DNA of 64,000 nt from Curtobacterium sp. S6 (GCF_000710345.2 NZ_JHEL01000015.1:310001-374000), one strand, 5' to 3'. Positions 9,688 through 21,209 are shown, counted from the stretch's first letter. Notes: generated by a model from the sequence alone, not told the origin. Numbers and translations are program-made.

Positions 9688-10605
9688 TTAGTCCTCGACC
9701 GTAAAGGTGTGGTCGTCGTAGACGCTGACCTCTTGGTTCTTGATGGCGAAACTAGGGTCGCGCAGCTCTTCGGTCCGGACGTAGAGACGGATCGTGTACT
9801 TGCCCTTGGGCAGTGATTTGCTGAACTGGATTTCTTGCAGGCCGGCGTCCTGACCGGAGAGCTTTTCCTCGCCCGAGGCCACGATGTCGTTATTGGTTTT
9901 AATGTCCCAGTGAACCTTGGATGCGATATTCGAGGCCACCATTTTGACGCTGATGTTGGACTTCGTCTTCGTGTCCTGACCGGGATCGATGATCCACAGG
10001 GGAGCGGCGGCCGCTTTATCCCGGCTCATGGGCCGTCCTAATACTTGATCGCCGAATTTATAGCCCCTTTTGCCGTCGACAAGGATCACTACCTTGGTTT
10101 CGGGACCAACGTCGCTGATACCGCCGACGGCGGCGGCGGCGGTCGCCGTGTAGATGAGTTGTTGCAGGCCCATCTGCGCCTGGCCGGGACTCACCGTGGG
10201 ATCAAACATGTCGGACGAGACATCGATGGTCAGGGTTCCGTCTGCCGACATCGATGAGCCCACGCGACTCACGGGTTTCCACAACGTGTGGTAGTCGTCG
10301 TCCCGGGGGTGGCTCCTGGTCAACATCGCGATCGCGGTGGAAACGACGTCCCCGCTCGAGGCAGAATCCTGGACTTCGTAGTCGCGGTATTCGCGGTAAA
10401 GGTACGACGAGTCGCCCGCGTCACCAACCCAGTAGAGGGGGACCTTGAGGTCGCTCGGCGACGCCACCGGGGAAGGCTGTTGGGACTCTTTCGATTCACT
10501 CGCCTGATTGGCGGCGTCGAGAAGACCGCAACCGCTGAGGACGGCCGAGAAGGCCGATATCGCGATCACGGCGCACGCCGCGTGTCGCCAACCGCGAGTC
10601 TTCAT
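9688..10605 (-). CDS. GerMN-domain lipoprotein
   Basis: This is a predicted secreted lipoprotein of 305 residues. ATG at 10605 was preferred because it places a short basic stretch (MKTRGWRH), a hydrophobic helix and the lipobox LSGC in the usual positions; GAGGGG precedes it on the minus strand. After a Ser/Pro/Gln linker comes a GerMN-like domain (LYWVGDAGDSSYLYREY ... AIAMLTRS ... DVSSDMFD ... LIYTATAAAAV), then an immunoglobulin-like Gmad2-type domain near the C-terminus. In actinobacteria such proteins occur in non-sporulating species, and the function is unknown. It is divergent from phoH. Confidence 0.8.
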   Translation of the reverse strand: MKTRGWRHAACAVIAISAFSAVLSGCGLLDAANQASESKESQQPSPVASPSDLKVPLYWVGDAGDSSYLYREYRDYEVQDSASSGDVVSTAIAMLTRSHPRDDDYHTLWKPVSRVGSSMSADGTLTIDVSSDMFDPTVSPGQAQMGLQQLIYTATAAAAVGGISDVGPETKVVILVDGKRGYKFGDQVLGRPMSRDKAAAAPLWIIDPGQDTKTKSNISVKMVASNIASKVHWDIKTNNDIVASGEEKLSGQDAGLQEIQFSKSLPKGKYTIRLYVRTEELRDPSFAIKNQEVSVYDDHTFTVED

Positions 10606-10824
10606 CGCATTTGTCCCCTCACTCGGTGCATCAATCGTCACGGGCACTCAGGTGCTGTTCCTGACAGTCTACGGGGCCGCCTAGCCGGGGAGAATATGCT
10701 GTGACCTTCGTGTTGGGCCCGCTGATCGCGTAGAGACTGGCGAACGAGCACGGTAGTCTGGGTGGCAGAGGTGGATTCCGGAGAACCCGGATCCATATTT
10801 CGCAGAGGAGAGGTATTCCCGCAC

Positions 10825-11883
10825 TTGACGACCCCGACTACGCCTGGGCTTTCGCGTCCATTATCCGTTTCTCGAACGTATTCATTCAGAACTCGAGAGG
10901 CCATGGTCCAGGTCTTGGGACCGCAGGACTCGTCGTTGCTGGTCATCGAACGCGCATTCGCTGATGTGACTCTCGGCGTGAAGGGTTTGGACGTTTCCGT
11001 GTCCGGGCCATCCGCGCAGGTCGATCTGGTGATCCGGCTTCTGGAGGAACTCGAGGTCCTTTCAGGGCAGGAGGTCCGCATCACCGCGGAGGTCGTCAAA
11101 CGTCTCGTCGACCTGCTGGTCAAGAACATGGCGACCGCGACTCCGACGATGACGCAGAATATTTTGTCCTCACGGGGCCGCAAAATCCGCCCCAAGACCG
11201 TCAACCAGTCGGCATACGTCGACGCGATCGACGCCAACACCGTGACTTTTGGCATTGGACCGGCGGGAACGGGAAAGACCTACCTGGCGATGGCGAAGGC
11301 CGTCCAGGCCCTTCAGGCCAAAGAGGTCACGCGAATCATCCTGACCCGCCCCGCGGTGGAGGCCGGAGAAAGCCTGGGGTTCCTGCCGGGAAGCCTCAGC
11401 GAAAAGATCGACCCCTATCTTCGGCCGCTTTATGACGCCCTGCACGACATGATGGACCCGGAATCCATTCCCCGTCTGATGGAAGCGGGAACCATCGAGG
11501 TTGCACCGTTGGCGTACATGCGCGGCAGGACCCTTAACGATGCTTTCGTGATTCTGGATGAGGCCCAGAACACCACGATCGAGCAGATGAAAATGTTCCT
11601 GACTCGACTGGGTTTTGGATCGAAGATGATCATTACCGGCGACGTGACCCAGGTTGATCTTCCGACCGGGTCGGCCTCCGGCCTGCGCCAAGTGCAGCGC
11701 ATTCTTGACGGCATTGACGACATCCACTTCGCCCGCCTGCAGCCGGTGGACGTGGTCAGGCACCAGCTTGTCAGCGATATCGTCACCGCCTACGGCCAGT
11801 GGGAAGAGGCCCAGCAGGACGCTTCTGCGCCCCGCCGAGGCCGGACATCGAAGAACCACAACCCGCACGGGGAGAGCGCATGA
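10825..11883 (+). CDS. phoH: PhoH-family ATPase
   Basis: PhoH-like proteins are P-loop ATPases linked to RNA metabolism and often sit beside ybeY, as here. The start is uncertain. TTG at 10825 has AGGAGAGG about 11 bases upstream and is preferred; GTG 10762 (373 residues) and ATG 10903 are in the same frame. Walker A is GPAGTGKTYLAMAKAV, Walker B is DAFVILDEAQNTT, and the PhoH signatures RPAVEAGESLGFLPG and GDVTQVDLP are present. The N-terminal KH-like part precedes the ATPase. The stop overlaps the ybeY start (ATGA), implying coupled translation. Confidence 0.94.
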   Translation: MTTPTTPGLSRPLSVSRTYSFRTREAMVQVLGPQDSSLLVIERAFADVTLGVKGLDVSVSGPSAQVDLVIRLLEELEVLSGQEVRITAEVVKRLVDLLVKNMATATPTMTQNILSSRGRKIRPKTVNQSAYVDAIDANTVTFGIGPAGTGKTYLAMAKAVQALQAKEVTRIILTRPAVEAGESLGFLPGSLSEKIDPYLRPLYDALHDMMDPESIPRLMEAGTIEVAPLAYMRGRTLNDAFVILDEAQNTTIEQMKMFLTRLGFGSKMIITGDVTQVDLPTGSASGLRQVQRILDGIDDIHFARLQPVDVVRHQLVSDIVTAYGQWEEAQQDASAPRRGRTSKNHNPHGESA

Positions 11884-12413
11884 ACGACGTCGCCGAAACG
11901 TCCCCGGATCAGTTGCCTCAGGTGGGGATCGAGGTCGCCGACCCCGAGTCGGAGGAGCAACGGGTCATTCTCGAGAAGGTCTCGGTCGAGACCCTGCGAT
12001 CGCTGGTCGCCTTCAGCTTCGATCGGTTGTGCGTGTCCCAGGCCACGGAATTGGGTATCGCCGTGATCGGTGAGGGCGAGATGGAACGACTCCACCTCGA
12101 GTGGATGGACTTACCGGGCCCTACCGACGTCATGTCCTTCCCGATGGACGAGCTGGTCCCCGGTACGACGGAGCACCCCGCCGAGGGCAGCCTGGGCGAC
12201 ATCGCCCTGTGCGCGTCCGTCGCGGCCCGGCAAGCCCAAGCCGCCGGGCACAGCCTGGAGGATGAGCTGTGTCTGCTGACGCTCCACGGGATCCTGCACT
12301 GCCTGGGATACGATCACGGCACACCAGAAGAAGAGGCCGAGATGTTCGGAATTCAGCGCACCCTGCTGGAAGAATTCCTGGGTCACCCGGCTCCCGTCGA
12401 AACGAGGCACTAG
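11880..12413 (+). CDS. ybeY: Endoribonuclease YbeY, rRNA maturation factor
   Basis: YbeY is a zinc-dependent RNase involved in 16S rRNA 3'-end processing and ribosome quality control. The ATG at 11880 overlaps the phoH stop by four bases. The 177 residues contain the metal site H136-x3-H140-x5-H146 in HGILHCLGYDH, preceded by PTDVMSFP and GDIALC. A short N-terminal extension rich in acidic residues precedes the core. The order phoH-ybeY-CorC-era is conserved in many bacteria and supports a ribosome-assembly operon. Confidence 0.95.
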   Translation: MNDVAETSPDQLPQVGIEVADPESEEQRVILEKVSVETLRSLVAFSFDRLCVSQATELGIAVIGEGEMERLHLEWMDLPGPTDVMSFPMDELVPGTTEHPAEGSLGDIALCASVAARQAQAAGHSLEDELCLLTLHGILHCLGYDHGTPEEEAEMFGIQRTLLEEFLGHPAPVETRH

Positions 12414-12419
12414 CAACGC

Positions 12420-13709
12420 ATGATCACGGCACTCCTCATCGTCGTGACCTTGGCTCTCTTGGCGGTTGCGTTCGTTCTCACCGCCACGGAGTCGGCGTTC
12501 ACGTATCTGCCACGACACGAGGCTGAAAAGGCTTCTCAAGCCAACGGTCGTACGAGCCTTCGGCGCATCGTGGAAGACCCCCGTCCTTATATGCACGCGT
12601 TGCGTTTCGTGCGCATCTTGTGCGAGTCCTTGGTCTCGGTAACCCTGACCGTCATGTTTTTGCGGTTTGTCCCGTGGGTGTGGCTGGCGGTCGTCTGTGC
12701 CGTGCTCATCGCCACGGTGCTCGGATTCGTCGTGATCGGGGTCAGCCCACGTCATGTGGGCAGGGCGCATCCTCTGGCCGTCGTCTCCAAGACGTCCGGG
12801 TTGTTGCGGTTGCTGACGGGCCTCTTGGGCCCCATACCAAAATGGCTCATGAGGAGCGGATCGGCGGTTTCGCCCGCGACGGAAGAGAACGCGGGGTTCT
12901 TTACCGAGGAAGAGCTGCGCGAGTTCGTCGATCGGGCCAGCGGAAACGACGTTATCGAGGACAACGAGGCGGCCATGCTGCACTCGATTTTCGAACTCGA
13001 CGACACCCGCATTCGTGCGGTGATGGTGCCCCGCACCGACACCGTGACCTTCGACCTCGACGACTCGCTGGACAACGCGCTGAACCTCTTTCTGCGCTCC
13101 GGGTACTCCCGGATACCCGTCATGGGACAAGACTTCGATGACGTTCGCGGCTTTCTCTATCTCAAGGACGTCGCCGAGGCGATGCTCTCGAATCCCTCCA
13201 AGGGGCACAACCCGCAGGTTTCCGCGCTGCTTCGACCCGCGAGATTCGTTCCGGAGTCGCAGAAGGTTTCCGAACTGTTGTCCATCATGCAACGCGAAGG
13301 CACGCACGTGGCTATCGTCGTCGACGAATACGGAGATACCGCGGGATTGGTCACCTTGGAAGACCTCATCGAAGAGCTCGTCGGTGAGATCGTTGATGAA
13401 TACGATGCCGCGGAGCCCGAGGTAACACCCGAGGGAGACGCCTACAGGATCTCCGCGAGAACCAGCATTGGCGACCTCGGCGAACTCTTCGACATGGACT
13501 TGGAGGACGACGACGTCGAATCCGTCGGTGGCCTGCTGGCCAAGGCCCTCGGACGGGTTCCGATCGTCGGATCCACCGCCGAGATCTACGGAATAGGCCT
13601 CAAGGCCGTTAAACTTGAGGGACGTCGAAACCGCGTCGGCACGATATTGGCCTGGCGCGAATCGTCTCCCGACAACGACGAGGCGCCTGAGCCCTCGGAG
13701 GAGCAGTAA
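12420..13709 (+). CDS. CNNM/CorC-type transporter-associated protein with CBS domains (hemolysin-like)
   Basis: This is a 429-residue integral membrane protein. The N-terminal CNNM (DUF21) region has a signal-anchor-like first helix (ITALLIVVTLALLAVAFVLT) and further hydrophobic segments at about 70-115. It is followed by a CBS pair (MVPRTDTVTFDLDDSLDNAL, SGYSRIPVMGQ, then HVAIVVDEYGDTAGLVTLEDLIEELVG in segments) and a CorC_HlyC C-terminal domain. The family is associated with magnesium/cobalt efflux and was historically called TlyC or hemolysin. It starts 6 bases after ybeY and ends one base before era, within one operon. Confidence 0.9.
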   Translation: MITALLIVVTLALLAVAFVLTATESAFTYLPRHEAEKASQANGRTSLRRIVEDPRPYMHALRFVRILCESLVSVTLTVMFLRFVPWVWLAVVCAVLIATVLGFVVIGVSPRHVGRAHPLAVVSKTSGLLRLLTGLLGPIPKWLMRSGSAVSPATEENAGFFTEEELREFVDRASGNDVIEDNEAAMLHSIFELDDTRIRAVMVPRTDTVTFDLDDSLDNALNLFLRSGYSRIPVMGQDFDDVRGFLYLKDVAEAMLSNPSKGHNPQVSALLRPARFVPESQKVSELLSIMQREGTHVAIVVDEYGDTAGLVTLEDLIEELVGEIVDEYDAAEPEVTPEGDAYRISARTSIGDLGELFDMDLEDDDVESVGGLLAKALGRVPIVGSTAEIYGIGLKAVKLEGRRNRVGTILAWRESSPDNDEAPEPSEEQ

Positions 13710-14798
13710 ATGGAATTTGCCACAGTCCCCGAGGACTTCGTTGCGGGCTTTGCCGTCCTGGTGGGGCGACCCAACGCCGGAAAGTCGACCCTGACGAACG
13801 CGCTCGTCGGCCGAAAGGTCGCGATCACGTCGAACCGTCCTCAGACGACCCGTCACACGATTCGCGGCATCGTGCATCGCGAGCACTCCCAACTCATACT
13901 CATCGACACGCCCGGTCTGCACCGTCCACGGACCCTGCTGGGGGAGCGACTCAACGACCTCGTGGCCGAGACGCTCGCCGAGGTCGATGTCATCGGATTC
14001 TGCATCCCGGCGGACGAAAAGATCGGACCGGGGGACCGCTACATTGCCTCGCAGCTTGCGGCGGCCGGCAATAAGCCCATCGTGGCCGTGGTCACCAAGG
14101 CGGATAAGGTGACTCCGGACAAACTGGCCGAACAGCTCATCGCGGTGTCTCAACTCGGCAACGAGATCATGACCGCCGAACGCGCCGCCCGGGCGGAGCG
14201 GCGCGAACGCCGAGCCGCGAAGGGTCGTGGCGGCCGGGCGGACGATCGACCGCAGCTCTTCGGCCGTGATTCCAAGCCCTCCGGCCACAAGGGCGACGCG
14301 GCGCCGGGAACCGATGACGGGCAGGGCGGCTGGGCCGATGTCATCCCCGTATCTGCGGCCAAGGAATTCCAAGTCGAGCAGGTCGGCGAGGTCTTGAGCT
14401 CGCATCTGCCAGCTTCTCCGCCGCTGTACCCGGACGGGGACCTCACCGACGAGCCCGAAGCGGTCATGGTCGGCGAACTGGTTCGAGAAGCCGCGCTCGA
14501 AGGCGTTCGGGATGAGTTGCCTCACTCCGTGGCGGTCACGGTCGAGGAGATGAACGACCGAGAAGATCGTCCCGAGGATGACCCCATGATCGATGTTCAC
14601 GTGAATCTTTACGTCGAGCGCGACTCGCAGAAGGCCATTATCATCGGCAAACGCGGGGCCAGGCTTCGCGACATCGGGACCACCGCGCGCCAGGGCATCG
14701 AAGCGCTGCTGGGCACTAAGGTCTATTTGAGTATCCACGTCAAGGTCGCCAAGGACTGGCAACGTGACCCTCGAGCCCTGGGGCGACTCGGCTTCTGA
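13710..14798 (+). CDS. era: GTPase Era with an internal charged insertion
   Basis: Era is a GTPase that binds the 3' end of 16S rRNA during 30S assembly. The ATG follows the preceding TAA directly. The 362 residues are longer than the usual ~300. G1 is GRPNAGKST (19-27), G3 DTPG (66-69), G4 TKAD (129-132), G5 SA (215-216). A C-terminal KH domain follows (VERDSQKAIIIGKRGARLRDIG). The extra length is a low-complexity, Arg/Ala/Gly/Asp-rich segment at about residues 150-207, between G4 and G5. The GTPase and KH motifs look intact, so the protein is probably functional. Confidence 0.95.
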   Translation: MEFATVPEDFVAGFAVLVGRPNAGKSTLTNALVGRKVAITSNRPQTTRHTIRGIVHREHSQLILIDTPGLHRPRTLLGERLNDLVAETLAEVDVIGFCIPADEKIGPGDRYIASQLAAAGNKPIVAVVTKADKVTPDKLAEQLIAVSQLGNEIMTAERAARAERRERRAAKGRGGRADDRPQLFGRDSKPSGHKGDAAPGTDDGQGGWADVIPVSAAKEFQVEQVGEVLSSHLPASPPLYPDGDLTDEPEAVMVGELVREAALEGVRDELPHSVAVTVEEMNDREDRPEDDPMIDVHVNLYVERDSQKAIIIGKRGARLRDIGTTARQGIEALLGTKVYLSIHVKVAKDWQRDPRALGRLGF

Positions 14799-14909
14799 TC
14801 CGACACCTGGGATAGGGTCGGGGCACCGCATGCGAATCGGATCTTCATGGGATGAGCACGCGTAGAATAGATAAAGTTTGACATATGCCACCTTCGAGAG
14901 GACCCATCT

Positions 14910-16397
14910 GTGACGCACGCGCCGGAGACGTCGGACGACAGCCAGACGCCGCGCCTGACCCCACGGGGACGCCACTACCAGAACCGCGCACGCACGTCGC
15001 GACGCGGCGTGTGGCTGGCCCTCTGCTGCGTGGGACTCTTGGTCGTCGTCCTCGGGGCCGGCGGGTTCGCGGCCATGAGACTGCGGTCCAACGTGAGCAC
15101 CCAAGCCCTGAACCTCGGCGACCAGATGGACGGCGGAAGCCAGCTCTCGGACGGCCCGCTCGACATCTTGGTGATCGGGTCTGACACACGTTCCGGAAAT
15201 AACGCCAACTACGGCAGTGCGAGCGATGGGGAGTCCGGTGCCCGCTCTGACGTCATGATGCTCATGCAGATCAGTGAGGACCGTAAGAACGTCAACGTTC
15301 TGTCCTTCCCTCGCGACCTCATGGTGGATATTCCCCAGTGCAAGGGCCCAGACGGCAAGGTCTACCCGGCGGAACAGGACACCCAGATCAACGAGTCCCT
15401 CACCAACGGTGGAGCCGGGTGCACCGTCGCGACGATCAATCAATTGACCGGTGTCAACGTGGACCACTTCATGCTCGTGGACTTCAACGCCGTCAAGCAG
15501 CTCAGCTCGGTCGTCGGCGGCGTCAACGTGTGCGTGAACAAGCCCATCAAGGACGAGTACTCCGGGCTGGACCTGCCGGCGGGCAATTCCGAGGTCGAGG
15601 GGGAGCAGGCCCTTGCCTTCCTCCGGTCCCGTCACGGATTCGGTGACGGCTCCGATACGAGCCGCATCCAGGCGCAGCAGGGCTTCCTGGCCTCCATGAT
15701 GCGCAAGGTTAAGTCTCAAGGAACCCTGTCGAACCCCGGAAAGATGTACGGGATCGCGGAAGCGGTCACGCAGAACGTGACCGTAGACAAGGGATTCACC
15801 GACCCCGCGACGATGGTCGACATCGGCCGGATCCTCTCCGGGGTGGACCTATCCAAGATCGTCTTCGCGACCGTGCCCACGGAACCGTATACGTACGACC
15901 AGAATAAATTGCAGCTGAGCGCCGATTCCGAGCAGGTCTTCAAGACCCTCCAGAAGGACGGCTCCTTGGCGGACCCCACGCAGGGCCAGCAGGATCCGGC
16001 TCCCAAGGAATCTTCCTCGGCGCCGGTGGATCGTAGCGTACCGGTGACCCTGTCCAATGCCTCCGGGGCGAAGGACCGCGGGAAGAAGCTGAGTTCGCAC
16101 GTCGAGGATCTGGGCTACAACAACGTGACCTATCAGGACCTGGCCGAGACCGCGGATAAGACCACGATCCAATACCCGACCGGATATCAGGCCCAAGCTC
16201 AGGAGATCGCCGACAAATTCGGCGTCGGCTCCACGGAAGTGGTTGAGGCACCGGGACTGGCGGGCGTGAGCATCAGTATCGGCAAGGACTTTACCTCCGG
16301 GGACACCGTCAAGAAGGACGATTCCCAAAAGATCGTGGGCGGTGCTCAGGGCCAAACCGCCGATCAGCAGAAGTGTCAGCAGGCCTTTGAATACTAA
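14910..16397 (+). CDS. LytR-CpsA-Psr (LCP) family cell-wall ligase
   Basis: LCP proteins transfer lipid-linked polymers to peptidoglycan outside the membrane. The GTG at 14910 follows GAGAGGA. The 495 residues begin with a basic cytoplasmic tail and one membrane helix (about 35-55: VWLALCCVGLLVVVLGAGGF). The LCP domain follows with ILVIGSDTRSG, GARSDVMMLMQI, LSFPRDLMVDIP and LRSRHGFGDGSDTSR; these contain the Asp/Arg residues of the active site. The C-terminal ~100 residues form a LytR_C domain (VPVTLSNASG). It stands alone, ending at the hairpin 16415-16449. Confidence 0.92.
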   Translation: MTHAPETSDDSQTPRLTPRGRHYQNRARTSRRGVWLALCCVGLLVVVLGAGGFAAMRLRSNVSTQALNLGDQMDGGSQLSDGPLDILVIGSDTRSGNNANYGSASDGESGARSDVMMLMQISEDRKNVNVLSFPRDLMVDIPQCKGPDGKVYPAEQDTQINESLTNGGAGCTVATINQLTGVNVDHFMLVDFNAVKQLSSVVGGVNVCVNKPIKDEYSGLDLPAGNSEVEGEQALAFLRSRHGFGDGSDTSRIQAQQGFLASMMRKVKSQGTLSNPGKMYGIAEAVTQNVTVDKGFTDPATMVDIGRILSGVDLSKIVFATVPTEPYTYDQNKLQLSADSEQVFKTLQKDGSLADPTQGQQDPAPKESSSAPVDRSVPVTLSNASGAKDRGKKLSSHVEDLGYNNVTYQDLAETADKTTIQYPTGYQAQAQEIADKFGVGSTEVVEAPGLAGVSISIGKDFTSGDTVKKDDSQKIVGGAQGQTADQQKCQQAFEY

Positions 16398-16414
16398 GGG
16401 CTAGCGTGCCAGAT

Positions 16415-16449
16415 GCGGCGCCTCGGGACCCTACGGCCCGGGGCGCCGC
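16415..16449 (+). terminator. terminator after the LCP gene
   Basis: A 13-bp stem (16415-16427 with 16437-16449, one T:G wobble) closes a 9-base loop and is followed by GTCATTTC. It lies 17 bases after the LCP stop. Confidence 0.7.
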
Positions 16450-16521
16450 GTCATTTCACTATGTGGACCTCGGTTCCCGGGGATGGACGTGTGCGGGCTC
16501 ACCGGTGGTACGTTGACAAGC

Positions 16522-18393
<1,872 letters not shown>

Positions 18394-18416
18394 AGGCCGC
18401 CCGACGGTCCCCAATC

Positions 18417-18460
18417 GTGGCCCGCCCCACGACGCACGCACGTGCCGTGGGGCGGGCCAC
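18417..18460 (+). terminator. hairpin after leuA
   Basis: A perfect 14-bp inverted repeat (18417-18430 with 18447-18460, GC-rich) surrounds a 16-base loop 23 bases after the leuA stop. There is no T run after it, so it may act as an intrinsic terminator of the GC-rich type or as an mRNA-stabilising hairpin. Confidence 0.6.
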
Positions 18461-18496
18461 GCGGGCGGGGCCGTCGCATCATGAAATACTGGAGGT

Positions 18497-19255
18497 GTGC
18501 CGACTACCACCGCGACGTCTCGAAGCTACCGAGAGACCCTCATCGTCCTGAGGACCTATCAGCTCGGGGAGTCCGACCGCATCATCATTGGTATCTCTTC
18601 CCACCACGGACTCGTTCGTGCGGTGGCCAAAGGGGTTCGCCGGAGCACCTCCAAGCTCGGCGCTCGTCTCGAACCCTTTATGATCACGGATGTGTCGCTC
18701 GTCTACGGTCGAAACCTCGATACCGTCACGCAGGCCGTCACCCGTAAGGCCTACGCAGCCCCGATCGTCGCGGACTACACGTCATATACGCACGCGGCGG
18801 GCGTCGCCGAGGTCACGGAGTATCTGGCGCAGGCCGATGAGATGACGGGAAACCAGCTCTTTACCCTCACCGCGGGGGCGTTGTCCGCGCTGGCGCGGTT
18901 CACCCACGACGTGACGGATATTTTCAATTCCTTTTTGATTCGCTCCATGAAGATTGCCGGTTGGTATATCGAAACCGAACGGTGCGTCCGGTGCGGTTCC
19001 GACGAAGACCTGCGAGCATGGAGCATGATTGATGGCGGTCTCGTGTGCTCGGCCTGTGCCCAGGCAGGCGACCGCCCCGTGACACCGGAGGTCGTCGCGT
19101 ATCTGCGTGCCGTCGCGACCGGTGCCTGGGAGACCATCGATGGGATGGCCGACCGAACCGTCGCCGAACGCGTCGGGACCCTTCTGCAACGTTATGTACA
19201 GTGGCACGTGGAACGGGAATTCCGCACATTTGCCCTGCTCGAAAGGAATTCATGA
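18497..19255 (+). CDS. recO: DNA repair protein RecO
   Basis: RecO loads RecA onto SSB-coated DNA in the RecFOR pathway. The 252 residues have the N-terminal OB-fold ([24 protein letters not shown]) and the zinc-binding cluster CVRCG...CSAC in the C-terminal half. GTG 18497 is the earliest start in frame because TGA lies at 18482. A GGAGGT directly abuts it with almost no spacing, so ribosome binding there is unusual and the true start is slightly uncertain. The stop overlaps the uppS ATG. Confidence 0.93.
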   Translation: MPTTTATSRSYRETLIVLRTYQLGESDRIIIGISSHHGLVRAVAKGVRRSTSKLGARLEPFMITDVSLVYGRNLDTVTQAVTRKAYAAPIVADYTSYTHAAGVAEVTEYLAQADEMTGNQLFTLTAGALSALARFTHDVTDIFNSFLIRSMKIAGWYIETERCVRCGSDEDLRAWSMIDGGLVCSACAQAGDRPVTPEVVAYLRAVATGAWETIDGMADRTVAERVGTLLQRYVQWHVEREFRTFALLERNS

Positions 19256-20049
19256 TGGTTCAGGCGCCGTACCCTCACCCATCGGGACAGCGTGCTCCGG
19301 CGATTCCACAGAAGTTTGTTCCTCGGCACGTGGCCGTCGTGATGGACGGAAACGGTCGATGGGCCAATGAGCGCGGTCTACCCAGGAATGAAGGGCATAA
19401 GGCCGGCGAACAGGCACTTCTGGATGTCGTGGCGGGCGCCATCGAAATGGGGATTCCTGTGGTCAGCGCCTACGCGTTTTCCACCGAGAACTGGAAGCGT
19501 TCCCTGGACGAGGTGAACTTTCTGATGCGTTTCTGCGGCGACGTCCTCGAACGCCAGCTGGAGACACTCACATCATGGGGCGTTCGCATCAGGTGGGCCG
19601 GACGCCGGCCCAAGCTCTGGAAATCGGTGATCCGACAGCTGGAGACCTGCGAGCGGGAGACCAAGGACAACACCGTGTGCACGCTCGTGATGTGCGTCAA
19701 CTACGGCGGTCGGGCGGAAATTGCAGACGCCGCGGCGGCCATTTCTCGCGACGCGGCCGCCGGGGTCATTAAGCCGGGACAGGTTTCCGAGAAGACCTTT
19801 GCCAAGTATCTCTACGCCCCAGAGCTTCCCGACGTCGACATGTTCCTCAGGACATCCGGTGAGCAGCGATTCTCGAATTTCTTGCTGTGGCAGAGTGCCT
19901 ACGCGGAAATGATTTTCATGGACGTCCTGTGGCCGGATGTCGACCGGTTGGTTCTGTGGAAGGCCGTGGACGAATTTGCCCGCAGAGATCGTCGGTATGG
20001 AGGCGCGGTGGACACGGTGACGCGCGAGAGCCCGGACCGCGCTTCTTAG
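19252..20049 (+). CDS. uppS: Isoprenyl (di-trans,poly-cis-decaprenyl) diphosphate synthase
   Basis: This cis-prenyltransferase makes the long polyprenyl diphosphate that becomes the lipid carrier for peptidoglycan and other wall polymers. It starts at ATG 19252 (a second ATG follows directly), overlapping recO by four bases, with GAAAGGA upstream. The 265 residues contain [10 protein letters not shown] (catalytic Asp at about 32), [27 protein letters not shown] and the C-terminal dimer motif. uppP, encoding the recycling phosphatase, lies elsewhere in this window. Confidence 0.95.
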   Translation: MMVQAPYPHPSGQRAPAIPQKFVPRHVAVVMDGNGRWANERGLPRNEGHKAGEQALLDVVAGAIEMGIPVVSAYAFSTENWKRSLDEVNFLMRFCGDVLERQLETLTSWGVRIRWAGRRPKLWKSVIRQLETCERETKDNTVCTLVMCVNYGGRAEIADAAAAISRDAAAGVIKPGQVSEKTFAKYLYAPELPDVDMFLRTSGEQRFSNFLLWQSAYAEMIFMDVLWPDVDRLVLWKAVDEFARRDRRYGGAVDTVTRESPDRAS

Positions 20050-20098
20050 AAGTTCAAGTAGAGATTTAATGGTTGCGAGAGATACTCCAGGAGCTAGG

Positions 20099-21190
20099 GT
20101 GCCGAGAATTTACCCCACCTTTTTTAAACTCGTCTTTTCGGGGATGGACGCCGAGAAAGCGCATTCCATAGGATTCGCCGGCATCAAAATGTGCCGGGCT
20201 TTGGGGATCTCCAAGGCTTTTCGTCGGGCGTTCGCCCCCGACCGGTGCCTGCGCACCGAGGCCATGGGCCTGTCCTTCCCGTCACCCTTCGGTCTTGCCG
20301 CGGGCTTTGATAAGGGAGCCACCGGCGTGGGCGCCCTGACGGATTTGGGGTTCGGACACGTCGAGATCGGAACCGTAACGGGCCAGGCGCAGCCGGGAAA
20401 TCCACAACCACGCCTCTTCCGCCTCGTCAAAGATCGGGCCGTCATCAACCGCATGGGCTTCAATAACGACGGCGCCGATGTCATCGGGCCGCGGCTGGCT
20501 TCCGTCCACGCGGACCTGTGGCATGATCACCGGCACGGAACTCGGCCGATCGTCGGGGTTAATATCGGCAAGACCAAGAAGGTCGCGCTGGAAGATGCCG
20601 TGGACGACTACCTCCATAGCGCAAAGACGCTCGCGCCCCAGGCTGACTATCTGGTGGTGAACGTCAGCTCTCCGAATACCCCGGGGTTGCGGGACTTGCA
20701 ACACATCTCATCCTTGCGTCCCTTGCTGAGCGCCGTTGGAGAGGCCGCAGACGAGGCCGCCCGCCGCCACGTGCCGCTCCTGGTGAAGATCGCCCCCGAC
20801 CTCGCTGACGAAGATATCGAGGCCATCGGAGACTTAGCCCTGGACCTCGGGCTCGACGGGATCATCGCCACCAATACCACCATCGAGCGCGACGGGCTTG
20901 GACTCCGTTCGGCACGGGAAGACGTTGAGGCGTGCGGCGACGGCGGGTTGTCCGGGGCACCCTTGTCCGAACGCTCCCTGGAGGTTCTCTCGCGGCTCCG
21001 ACGGCACGTTGGGACCGAGATGACGATCATTTCGGTGGGGGGAGTAACCACGGCGCGCGACGTCCAGGAACGGTTGGAGCGTGGGGCCGATCTCGTCCAG
21101 GGATACACGGCATTCCTCTACGAGGGTCCCTTCTGGGCCGCACGGATCAATCGGGGCCTCGCGAAAATGCGCGGCCCACGGGCGCGGTAG
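20099..21190 (+). CDS. pyrD: Dihydroorotate dehydrogenase (quinone), class 2
   Basis: PyrD oxidises dihydroorotate to orotate in pyrimidine synthesis, passing electrons to membrane quinone. GTG 20099 is chosen because AGGAG sits 5 bases upstream and the N-terminus MPRIYPTFFKLVFSGMDAEKAH matches the family; ATG 20069 in frame has no good ribosome binding site. Class 2 is shown by the amphipathic N-terminal extension and the catalytic Ser in VVNVSSPNTPGLRDLQ. FMN-binding motifs GFGHVEIGTVT, NRMGFNNDGAD and the C-terminal GGVTTARDVQERLERGADL (in segments) are present. The length is 363 residues. Confidence 0.95.
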   Translation: MPRIYPTFFKLVFSGMDAEKAHSIGFAGIKMCRALGISKAFRRAFAPDRCLRTEAMGLSFPSPFGLAAGFDKGATGVGALTDLGFGHVEIGTVTGQAQPGNPQPRLFRLVKDRAVINRMGFNNDGADVIGPRLASVHADLWHDHRHGTRPIVGVNIGKTKKVALEDAVDDYLHSAKTLAPQADYLVVNVSSPNTPGLRDLQHISSLRPLLSAVGEAADEAARRHVPLLVKIAPDLADEDIEAIGDLALDLGLDGIIATNTTIERDGLGLRSAREDVEACGDGGLSGAPLSERSLEVLSRLRRHVGTEMTIISVGGVTTARDVQERLERGADLVQGYTAFLYEGPFWAARINRGLAKMRGPRAR

Positions 21191-21209
21191 ACCTTATATC
21201 CCCGGTAGA

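Noticed and set aside
12111-15719. 1202-codon open frame on the minus strand opposite ybeY, CorC, era and the LCP gene
   Set aside because: It runs antisense to four genes with clear motifs and shows no domain of its own. Long antisense frames are expected from GC-rich third codon positions.
16513-16518. TTGACA as a leuA -35 element
   Set aside because: No acceptable -10 lies 16-18 bases downstream, and a start there would cut off the candidate leader ORF.
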